Positions 18,255 through 25,726 of a stretch of DNA of 64,000 nt are shown here, piece after piece. The DNA is taken from NCBI RefSeq assembly GCF_036206005.1, contig NZ_CP108143.1:2914001-2978000 (forward strand), read 5' to 3'. The stretch's first letter is position 1. Each line of letters starts with the position of its first letter. Both the position numbers and the translations under genes were made by a program. The notes beneath the pieces are model-generated. The model did not search any database and was not told where the DNA came from. It was given only the letters and a program-made list of their open reading frames with translations. This stretch comes from Streptomyces sp. NBC_00178. Its GTDB lineage: Bacteria > Actinomycetota > Actinomycetes > Streptomycetales > Streptomycetaceae.

Positions 18255-19622
18255 ATGCGCACAACCCTTCGAATGCGTAGGGCCGCAGTGGTGTTCACCG
18301 CCATCGGAGCGCTGGCCCTCACCGGCTGCGGTGACGACGGCGACGGCGGCAAGGACAAGGCGGACAAGGGCTCCGGCAAGGGCGAGGACAGCTCGTCGAG
18401 CGTCACCCTGCCCAAGCTCGACGGCGAGAAGATCTCCGTCGCGGCGGTGTGGACGGGCCCCGAGCAGGCCAACTTCACCAAGGTGCTGGACGAGTTCGAG
18501 AAGCGCACCGGCGCCACGGTCACCTTCGTGCCGGCGCAGGACCCGATCGTCAACTTCCTCGGCACGAAGATCGCGGGCGGCCAGCCCCCGGACGTGGCGA
18601 TGATCCCGCAGGTGGGCGCCATCCAGCAGGCCGTGGCGAAGAAGTGGGCGAAGCCGGTCGGCAACGAGGCGCGGGCGCAGCTGGGCCAGAACTACGCACA
18701 GGTCTGGCAGGACCTCGGCTCGGTCGACGGCACCCAGTACGGCGTCTACTTCAAGGCCGCCAACAAGTCCCTGGTCTGGTACAACGCCCAGGCGTTCGAG
18801 AACGCGGGCGCGAGCGAGCCGAAGACCTGGAAGGACTTCATCGCCACCGCCGAGACGGTCTCCGCCTCCGGTGTCACCCCGGTATCGGTCGGCGGCGCGG
18901 ACGGCTGGACCCTGACCGACTGGTTCGAGAACATCTACCTCTCGCAGGCCGGGCCGGAGAAGTACGACCAGCTGGCCAAGCACGAGATCAAGTGGACGGA
19001 CGCCTCCGTCAAGGACGCCCTCACCACCCTCGCCGAACTGTTCGGCAAGCCGAGCCTGATCTCCGGGGGCGCCGACGGCGCGCTGCAGACCGAGTTCCCC
19101 GTCTCGGTCACCCAGACGTTCACCGGCGGCGACCAGCCCAAGGGCGCGATGGTGTTCGAGGGCGACTTCGTCTCCATCAACATCGCGCAGACCAAGGCGA
19201 AGATCGGCACGGACGCCAAGGTGTTCCCGTTCCCCGCGGTGGGTGCGGACTCCCCCGTGGTGACGGGCGGCGACGCGGCCGTGGCGCTGAAGGACGGCAA
19301 GGGCGCCCAGGCCCTGCTGACCTGGCTCGCGTCCACCGACGCGGCGAAGATCTGGGCCGAGGCCGGCGGGTTCATCTCGCCCAACAAGGCCCTGGACACG
19401 GCCGCTTACCCGAACGACGTACAGCGCAAGATCGCCGAGGCGCTGATCGCGGCCGGGGACGACGTCAGGTTCGACATGTCCGACCAGGCCCCGCAGTCGT
19501 TCGGCGGGACGCCCGGGAAGGGCGAGTGGAAGACGCTCCAGGACTTCCTGAAGAACCCGAAGGACATCGCGGGGACCCAGGCGAAACTGGAGTCCGACGC
19601 CGCCAAGGCGTACACGAGCTGA
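18255..19622 (+). CDS. CUT1-type sugar ABC transporter substrate-binding lipoprotein
   Basis: A 455-residue protein from ATG 18255. The signal peptide ends in the lipobox LTGC (Cys25), followed by a flexible Asp/Gly/Lys/Ser linker, so it is a membrane-tethered lipoprotein. The rest is a family 1 extracellular solute-binding fold of the type used for oligosaccharides (alpha-glucoside or maltodextrin-like). Two permease genes follow at once (gap 4 nt), but no ATPase gene. In Streptomyces the shared ATPase MsiK commonly energises such importers, so this is not necessarily a defect. The sugar is unknown. Confidence 0.92.
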   Translation: MRTTLRMRRAAVVFTAIGALALTGCGDDGDGGKDKADKGSGKGEDSSSSVTLPKLDGEKISVAAVWTGPEQANFTKVLDEFEKRTGATVTFVPAQDPIVNFLGTKIAGGQPPDVAMIPQVGAIQQAVAKKWAKPVGNEARAQLGQNYAQVWQDLGSVDGTQYGVYFKAANKSLVWYNAQAFENAGASEPKTWKDFIATAETVSASGVTPVSVGGADGWTLTDWFENIYLSQAGPEKYDQLAKHEIKWTDASVKDALTTLAELFGKPSLISGGADGALQTEFPVSVTQTFTGGDQPKGAMVFEGDFVSINIAQTKAKIGTDAKVFPFPAVGADSPVVTGGDAAVALKDGKGAQALLTWLASTDAAKIWAEAGGFISPNKALDTAAYPNDVQRKIAEALIAAGDDVRFDMSDQAPQSFGGTPGKGEWKTLQDFLKNPKDIAGTQAKLESDAAKAYTS

Positions 19623-19626
19623 CGGG

Positions 19627-20997
19627 ATGACCACTGCGACAGCGGGGGGCGCGCAGGCCGCGCCCCCCGCCGACAAGCGTCCCGGTACGACGAGGACACG
19701 GACGCGCCGGAGCGTGACCGGCACCCGCAGGGCCGTCGCCGCGGCCTTCCTGCTGCCGGCCCTGGTGCTGCTCGGCGCCCTCGTCGTCTATCCGATCGTC
19801 TATTCCGTCTACCGCTCGTTCCTGGACCAGGCGGGCACGGGGTTCGCGGGCCTCGACAACTACAGGGCGCTGTTCACGGACGACACCATCCGCACGGCGG
19901 TCAGGAACAACGCGGTCTGGGTCGTCCTCGCCCCGACGGTCTCCACCGCACTGGGGCTGATCTTCGCGGTGCTCACCGAACGGATCAGGTGGGGTACGGC
20001 GTTCAAGCTGATCGTCTTCATGCCGATGGCGATCTCGATGCTGGCCGCCGGGATCATCTTCCGGCTGGTGTACGAGCAGGCGCCGGAGCGCGGGGTGGCC
20101 AACGCCGTCGTGGTGGGCGTGCACGACTCGTTCGCCGAGTCGTCCGGCTTCCCGAAGGCGCATCCGCTGCCCGTGCACCCGCTGAAGGCGGGTGGCGGCG
20201 GCTCCTTCGTCACCAAGGAGCCGGTGCGGGCCGGTGAACCGGCCGGCCTGCCGCTGGTCGGTGTGGTGCCGTCCAGGATGCCCGGCGACGCGGCGCCCGC
20301 GAAGGCGGCCGCCCCCTCCGGGGACGGCATCACCGGGACGGCGTGGCTCGACTTCACCAAGGGCGGGGGCGGCAAGCCCAACGTCGTCGATCCCTCGGAG
20401 CTGGGCCTCAAGGGCATCACCGTGGAGGCGGTCAAGGACGGCAAGGTCGTCGCGAGGACCACGGCGGGCGCGGACGGTGTCTTCACCCTGCCCGCCTCGG
20501 CGGACGGAGCGGTCCTCCGGCTCCCGGCGGACAACTTCCGCGAGCCCTACAACGGAGTCGACTGGCTCGGGCCGTCCCTGGTGACGCCGGGGATCATCGG
20601 CAGCTACGTCTGGATGTGGGCGGGCTTCGCGATGGTGCTGATCGCGGCGGGGCTGGCCGGCCTGCCGCGCGAACTCCTGGAAGCGGCCCGGGTGGACGGC
20701 GCGAACGAGTGGCAGGTGTTCCGCAGGATCACCGTCCCGATGCTCGCGCCCGTCCTCGCGGTGGTACTGGTCACCCTGATGATCAACGTGCTGAAGATCT
20801 TCGACCTGGTCTTCATCATCGCCCCGGGATCCTCCCAGGACGACGCGAACGTCCTTGCCCTGCAGCTGTACCGCTCGTCGTTCGGCACGGACGCGGACCT
20901 GGGCGTCGGCAGCGCCATCGCGGTACTCCTGCTGCTGCTGGTGATCCCCGTGATGCTGTTCAACGTGCGCCGGATACGGAAGGAGGGGCGCCGATGA
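19627..20997 (+). CDS. Sugar ABC transporter permease with large extracytoplasmic insertion
   Basis: A 456-residue MalF-like permease. Helices are visible at about 37-60, 95-117, 127-148, 325-345, 375-395 and 430-448, and the ATPase-docking EAA motif is at LEAARVDGA (351-359). Between the third helix and the region before the EAA loop lies an extra stretch of about 150 residues (165-315). Its second half (GITGTAWLDF... GLKGITVEAVKDGKVV... GVFTLPA) looks like a small beta-sandwich of the carboxypeptidase-regulatory / SdrD-B type. Ordinary CUT1 permeases are about 300 residues and lack this. It may shape docking of the binding protein (inference). The last 11 codons and stop are duplicated downstream. 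Confidence 0.88.
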   Translation: MTTATAGGAQAAPPADKRPGTTRTRTRRSVTGTRRAVAAAFLLPALVLLGALVVYPIVYSVYRSFLDQAGTGFAGLDNYRALFTDDTIRTAVRNNAVWVVLAPTVSTALGLIFAVLTERIRWGTAFKLIVFMPMAISMLAAGIIFRLVYEQAPERGVANAVVVGVHDSFAESSGFPKAHPLPVHPLKAGGGGSFVTKEPVRAGEPAGLPLVGVVPSRMPGDAAPAKAAAPSGDGITGTAWLDFTKGGGGKPNVVDPSELGLKGITVEAVKDGKVVARTTAGADGVFTLPASADGAVLRLPADNFREPYNGVDWLGPSLVTPGIIGSYVWMWAGFAMVLIAAGLAGLPRELLEAARVDGANEWQVFRRITVPMLAPVLAVVLVTLMINVLKIFDLVFIIAPGSSQDDANVLALQLYRSSFGTDADLGVGSAIAVLLLLLVIPVMLFNVRRIRKEGRR

Positions 20998-21102
20998 CCG
21001 CCCGGACCCGCACCGCACCATCCCGCTGCCGGGGGTACGGGGGTCGCCCCCCGGAAGAGCGCAGCAACGTGCGCCGGATACGGAAGGAGGGGCGCCGATG
21101 AC
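20961..21102 (+). repeat. 38-bp direct duplication spanning the permease gene junction
   Basis: The 38 bases at 20961-20998 recur exactly at 21065-21102 (offset 104 bp). Each copy contains the coding sequence for NVRRIRKEGRR, the stop codon, the ribosome binding site GGAGGGG and an ATG. The 66-bp spacer contains a G/C hairpin (arms 21029-21035 and 21048-21054). The first ATG (20994) opens a 35-codon ORF that ends within the second copy at 21101. The duplication thus leaves both permease genes intact. Confidence 0.93.
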
Positions 21103-22012
21103 GACGACCGAGGTCGCGAAGGCCGCACCCGGACCCCGGACCGAGGCCGCGCCCCGTGCCGGGCGGTCCCTCGGGGCGCGGATCGCCGCCCGGGCGGGCG
21201 GCGGGGGCATGCGGGTCTTCCTCGTCCTGGTGGGGCTGTTCTGGCTGATGCCGACGATCGGGCTGCTGCTGTCGTCCCTGCGCGGCGCGGAGGACATCGC
21301 CGCGACCGGCTGGTGGAAGGTCTTCACCGCCCCGTCCCAGCTCACCTTCGACAACTACGAGCGCCTGCTGGACAACTCGACCATCACCGGCTCCCTCGTC
21401 AGCACGGTCCTGATCACCGTCCCGGCCACCTTCCTCGTGGTCGTGATCGGTTCGTTCGCCGGATACGCCTTCGCCTGGATGGAGTTCCCCGGCCGGGACT
21501 GGTGGTTCCTTCTCGTCGTGGGCCTGTTGGTGGTCCCCGTCCAGGTCGCCCTGATCCCGGTGTCCGAACTCTTCGGCACGATCGGGATCTTCGAGACGAC
21601 GTTCGGCGTGATCATGTTCCACACGGCCTTCGGCCTGCCGTTCGCCATCTTCCTGCTGCGGAACTTCTTCGCGGAGATCCCTCGCGAGCTCCTGGAAGCG
21701 GCGCGGCTGGACGGGGCGGGCGAGATCCGGCTGTTCACCCGGGTCGTGATGCCGCTCGGCGGGCCCGCGATCGCCTCGCTCGGGATCTTCCAGTTCCTCT
21801 GGGTGTGGAACGACATGCTGGTCGCCCTGATCTTCGCGGACTCGGAGTCCCCGCCGATCACGGTCGCGCTGCAGCAGCAGGTCCGCCAGTTCGGCAACAA
21901 CATCGACGTACTGGCGCCCGGCGCCTTCGTGTCGATGGTGATCCCGCTGGCGGTCTTCTTCGCCTTCCAGCGGCAGTTCGTCTCCGGCGTGATGGCAGGC
22001 GCGGTGAAGTGA
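21098..22012 (+). CDS. Sugar ABC transporter permease (MalG-like)
   Basis: A 304-residue inner-membrane protein starting at ATG 21098 with GGAGGGG upstream. Six hydrophobic helices and the EAA-loop motif LEAARLDGAGE are present, as in CUT1 permeases of the MalG/AglG type. The usual final segment ending in GVMAGAVK is present, so it is complete. It pairs with the upstream permease and lipoprotein to form an importer. Its start lies in the second copy of the duplicated junction, where a short ORF from 20994 overlaps it by 4 nt and could couple translation. No glycosidase or ATPase gene follows. Confidence 0.92.
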   Translation: MTTTEVAKAAPGPRTEAAPRAGRSLGARIAARAGGGGMRVFLVLVGLFWLMPTIGLLLSSLRGAEDIAATGWWKVFTAPSQLTFDNYERLLDNSTITGSLVSTVLITVPATFLVVVIGSFAGYAFAWMEFPGRDWWFLLVVGLLVVPVQVALIPVSELFGTIGIFETTFGVIMFHTAFGLPFAIFLLRNFFAEIPRELLEAARLDGAGEIRLFTRVVMPLGGPAIASLGIFQFLWVWNDMLVALIFADSESPPITVALQQQVRQFGNNIDVLAPGAFVSMVIPLAVFFAFQRQFVSGVMAGAVK

Positions 22013-22240
22013 GGAGCCAGGTACCGAGCGGTGCGGTCAGAAGGCCCGCCGTGAAGTGGAGGAGGCCGGCGAAATAGCCGGTACAGCACAGACGTTCGTC
22101 AACCTCGGGGCGGTCCGTTCACTCTCGTGCGGGCCGCCCTACCTCGCACTTCCCCCGAATGCCACGTCCGGCGTAACCAAGTCACTCCATCGGCCGTTTG
22201 CGGGCCACCTGCCCGCCCGCGAGCGCCCCCTGGATGTGTT

Positions 22241-24475
22241 GTGCCCCGGTTCAGTGTCATCGTGCCCGCGTACCGGGTCCAGGCGTACCTGCACGCGTGT
22301 CTCGACTCCGTGCTGGACCAGTCCTTCAAGGACTACGAGATCATCGTGGTCGACGACTGCTCACCGGACGCCTGCGGCCCGATCGCCGACGAGTACGCCG
22401 TCCGCGACCCCCGCGTCACCGTCGTGCACCTGCCGCACAACGCCGGACTCGGGCCGGCCCGCAACGCCGGGGTCGCCCGGGCCACCGGGGACTACCTCCT
22501 CTTCCTCGACGGCGACGACACCTTCGCCCCCGAGGCGCTCCAGGCCATCGCCGACCGGCTGGGGGCCACCGGCGGCCCCGACGTCCTGGTCTACGACTAC
22601 GCCCGCACCCACTGGTCCGGCGAGAGCGTGCGGAACACCTTCGCCGAACACCTCGCCGAGACCGGCCCGCCGTCCTTCCGCCTCGCGGACCGCCCGGAGC
22701 TGCTCAAGGTCCTGATGGTCGTCTGGAACAAGGCGTACCGGCGCGAGTTCGTCGAGGCCGAGGGCTTCACCTTCCCGCCGGGCTACTACGAGGACACCCC
22801 GTGGACCTACCCGGTGCTCATGGCGGCCGGGTCGATCGCCGTCCTGGACACCGTCTGCGTCGGCTACCGGCAGAGGCGCCGGGGCAACATCCTCTCCACC
22901 ACCACCCCCCGGCACTTCGACGTGTTCGACCAGTACGACCGCGTCTTCGCCTTCATCGACTCCCGGCCCGCGCTCGCGAGCTGGCGCCCGGTGATATTCC
23001 GCAGGATGCTCGACCACTTCTCGACGCTCTTCACCTCCCGGGGGCGTCTCCCGCGCGGCACCCGGGGGGAGTTCTTCCGCCGGGCCCGTGCCCACTGCCG
23101 CCGCTACCGCACCCCCGGCGCCCCGGTGCCGCGCCGCGCCCGCCTGCGGCACGCCCTGTTCCGGCTCGGCGCCCACCGCACCTACCGGGCGCTCTGGACC
23201 GCGCAGCGGCTGCGCATCCGGCTCGGGCGCGCCGGGTCGACGGTGCGCAGGGCCGCCCGCGGGGCCGCCCTGCAGCTCCACTACCGCGTGCAGCTGCGCC
23301 TCCCCGTCAGGGCGGGGGACGCGGTGTTCGCGGCGTACTGGCACCGGGGCTACACGTGCAGCCCCGCGGCCCTGGAGGCCACGGCCCGGGCACTCGTGCC
23401 GGGGATCCGGACCTCCTGGATCTGCCGGCCCGAGGACGCCGGCACGGTTCCCGAGGCGACCCGGGTGCTGCACCCGGGCACGGCCGCCTACTGGACCGCC
23501 CTGGCCCGGTCGAAGTACCTCGTCAACAACGTCAACTTCGACCGCAGGCTGGTGAAGAGGCGCGGGCAGGTGCTGCTGCAGACCCATCACGGCACGCCCC
23601 TGAAGACCATGGGCACCGACCTCGTGCACCGTCCCGCGGCCGCCGGGTCCATGGACTTCGAGCAGTTGCTGCGCAACGTCGACAAGTGGGACTTCTCCCT
23701 GTCGGCCAACCAGCACTCCACGCTCGTGTGGGAGCGCACCTATCCGTCCGGCTACACCACGCTGGAGTACGGCAGCCCCCGCAACGACGTCTTCCACCGC
23801 GCGGCCCCCGACCAGGCCGCCCGGCTGCGCGAGCGGCTCGGCGTCCCCCCGGGCAGCACGGCCCTGCTGTACGCGCCGACCCACCGCGACTACCGGCGCG
23901 AGCAGCGGCACACCCTGGACCTGGAACAGCTCGTCCGGGTCCTGGGCCCGCACTTCGTGATCCTGGCCCGCTCCCACTACCTGGACGCGACGGCCAGGGC
24001 GACCGCCGGGCACACCCGGCACCCGCGGATCATCGACGTCAGCGCCCACCCCTCCGTGGAGGAGCTCTGCCTCGCCTCCGACGGGCTGATCACGGACTAC
24101 TCGTCGCTGATGTTCGACTACGTCAACCTGGACCGCCCGGTGGTCCTGCACCTGGAGGACGCGCAGGCCTACGAGGCGGCGCGGGGGACGTACTTCGATC
24201 CGGCGGCCTTCCCGCCCGGGGCGGTGGCCCGGGACCAGGAGGAGCTGCACGAGATCTTCGCCACGGACCACTGGCGCGGCCCGCGCTCCGCCCAGCGCCG
24301 GGCGGCCTTCCGGGCCCGGTTCTGTCCGTACGACGACGGGCACGCCGCCGAGCGCGTGGTGCGCCGGGTCTTCCTCGGGGACACCTCCGGGCTGCCGGTC
24401 CCCGTGCCCCTGACGGGCCGGGGGCCGACGGGGGTGCCCCGCCAGGTGCCCGTGCGGGAGTACACCAACGGCTGA
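22241..24475 (+). CDS. GT2 glycosyltransferase / CDP-glycerol-type glycerophosphotransferase fusion (744 aa)
   Basis: I take GTG 22241 as the start, since the GT2 fold begins at residue 3 (FSVIVPAY); no good ribosome binding site is visible. The GT2 domain (about 3-230) is intact, with VVDDCSPD and LFLDGDD. A helical linker follows, then a TagF-type polymerase domain (about 375-735) carrying QTHHGTPLKTMG, GSPRNDVF, YAPTHRDY, the RSHYL histidine and TDYSSLMFDY. Enzymes of this type join glycerol-phosphate or ribitol-phosphate units (or analogues) into wall teichoic-acid-like chains at the inner face of the membrane. It is the first gene of the polymer locus and convergent with the GT4 gene. 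Confidence 0.87.
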   Translation: MPRFSVIVPAYRVQAYLHACLDSVLDQSFKDYEIIVVDDCSPDACGPIADEYAVRDPRVTVVHLPHNAGLGPARNAGVARATGDYLLFLDGDDTFAPEALQAIADRLGATGGPDVLVYDYARTHWSGESVRNTFAEHLAETGPPSFRLADRPELLKVLMVVWNKAYRREFVEAEGFTFPPGYYEDTPWTYPVLMAAGSIAVLDTVCVGYRQRRRGNILSTTTPRHFDVFDQYDRVFAFIDSRPALASWRPVIFRRMLDHFSTLFTSRGRLPRGTRGEFFRRARAHCRRYRTPGAPVPRRARLRHALFRLGAHRTYRALWTAQRLRIRLGRAGSTVRRAARGAALQLHYRVQLRLPVRAGDAVFAAYWHRGYTCSPAALEATARALVPGIRTSWICRPEDAGTVPEATRVLHPGTAAYWTALARSKYLVNNVNFDRRLVKRRGQVLLQTHHGTPLKTMGTDLVHRPAAAGSMDFEQLLRNVDKWDFSLSANQHSTLVWERTYPSGYTTLEYGSPRNDVFHRAAPDQAARLRERLGVPPGSTALLYAPTHRDYRREQRHTLDLEQLVRVLGPHFVILARSHYLDATARATAGHTRHPRIIDVSAHPSVEELCLASDGLITDYSSLMFDYVNLDRPVVLHLEDAQAYEAARGTYFDPAAFPPGAVARDQEELHEIFATDHWRGPRSAQRRAAFRARFCPYDDGHAAERVVRRVFLGDTSGLPVPVPLTGRGPTGVPRQVPVREYTNG

Positions 24476-24553
24476 GGCGGCGGGGGCGCGGCGGCTCACC
24501 GCGCCCGGTGGCCTACGGGACGTACGCCCCGCCCGGCCGGACGGTTCCGGTGG

Positions 24554-24571
24554 CCCCCGCCCCGGCGGGGG
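24554..24571. terminator. Short GC hairpin between convergent glycopolymer genes
   Basis: CCCCCGC (24554-24560) pairs with GCGGGGG (24565-24571) around a 4-nt loop, lying just outside the stop codon of the GT4 gene and 78 nt after the stop at 24475. The stem is short and no U run follows, so confidence is limited. Confidence 0.45.
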
Positions 24572-25726
24572 TCAGCGCTCCAGGAACGCGAACAGTTCCT
24601 CCCAGCGGCACATGATCTCCGCCTCGGAGAACCGCTGGACGTTGATCCGCGCACGGTCCCCCATGGCGTCCCGCATGCGGGGGTTGCCGGTGAGCCGCAG
24701 CAGCTGGTCGGCGAGCGCCCCGATGTCCCCGGCCGGCGCGAGCAGACCGTCCTCGCCGTCCCGGACGATCTCGCGGACGCCCGGGGCGCAGTCGAAGGCC
24801 GCGCACGGCAGCCCGCTCGCCATCGCCTCCATCAGGGCCAGGGGGAAGCCCTCGCCGCGCGAGGACTGGACGAAGACGGAGGAGTCCGCGAGGGACGCCG
24901 GGACGTCGTCGGTGCGTCCGCGCCAGCCGACCGAGCCGTCCAGTCCCAGGGCGGTGCACTGCTCCTTGAGCGCCTCCTCGTCCTCGCCCGTCCCGTGGAT
25001 GTCCAGCCGCCACTGAGGGCGCTGCGGGGCCACCAGCGCCCAGGTGTCCAGGAGCATGTCGATGCCCTTCTGGTCCGTGAGCCTGCCGATGCTCGCCACC
25101 GACTTCTCCCGGCGCGGCGAGGGCACCTCGGGCAGGGCCGCCAGGGCGTTGGGCATGAAGCCCACGTTGTTCATCCCGTCGCCCGCCCAGCTGTCGGCGT
25201 CCTGCGCCGTGAGGACGAGCCAGCGGTCGAGCGCCGTGTAGTGGTTCCTGATCCAGCGGTAGCGGTGGCTCGCCCGTGAGTAGTCGTACGACTCGTGGCT
25301 CATCCCGATGACGCGCAGGCCCGACGTGTCCGCCTCGCCGACCCACTCCATCGCCCACACCTGGCTGACGATCACCACCCCGCCGGGCCGGGCCCCCCGG
25401 AAGATCTCGGAGAGCCGGCCGACGGCACGCCGCTTCTCCGCCACGCGGGCGGCCTCGGCGCGCCGGGCGGCGATCCGGAAGCGGTCCCGCACCCCCTGGG
25501 GGGCCCAGGGGGTCGGCGGGTGCGCCGGGTACAGGGCGGTGACGGGGTGACCGTGCGCCTCGGGCAGGGCCATCTTCCGCTCCGAGGCGTGCACGCCGAC
25601 GACGTGCACCCGGTGGCCCGCCTCCTGGAAGAGCTGGGCCATGCGGTGCGTCCAGCCGGTCACACCGCCGAGTTCGTCGGTGCTGTTGGCGACGACGAAG
25701 ACGTCGCGTTCACGGCTGCCGCTCAT
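24572..25726 (-). CDS. GT4-family glycosyltransferase
   Basis: A 384-residue GT-B protein starting at ATG 25726, overlapping the preceding gene's stop by one base (TGATG), so translation is coupled. The N-terminal half has NSTDELGGVTGWTHRM and the C-terminal half the GT4 hallmark E-x7-E region (GEGFPLALMEAMASGLP), together with the donor-site GRLTDQKG. Such retaining enzymes add hexoses from nucleotide sugars. In this operon it could glycosylate the polymer or its linkage unit. It is the last gene of a three-gene operon (32018 to 24572). Confidence 0.9.
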   Translation of the reverse strand: MSGSRERDVFVVANSTDELGGVTGWTHRMAQLFQEAGHRVHVVGVHASERKMALPEAHGHPVTALYPAHPPTPWAPQGVRDRFRIAARRAEAARVAEKRRAVGRLSEIFRGARPGGVVIVSQVWAMEWVGEADTSGLRVIGMSHESYDYSRASHRYRWIRNHYTALDRWLVLTAQDADSWAGDGMNNVGFMPNALAALPEVPSPRREKSVASIGRLTDQKGIDMLLDTWALVAPQRPQWRLDIHGTGEDEEALKEQCTALGLDGSVGWRGRTDDVPASLADSSVFVQSSRGEGFPLALMEAMASGLPCAAFDCAPGVREIVRDGEDGLLAPAGDIGALADQLLRLTGNPRMRDAMGDRARINVQRFSEAEIMCRWEELFAFLER

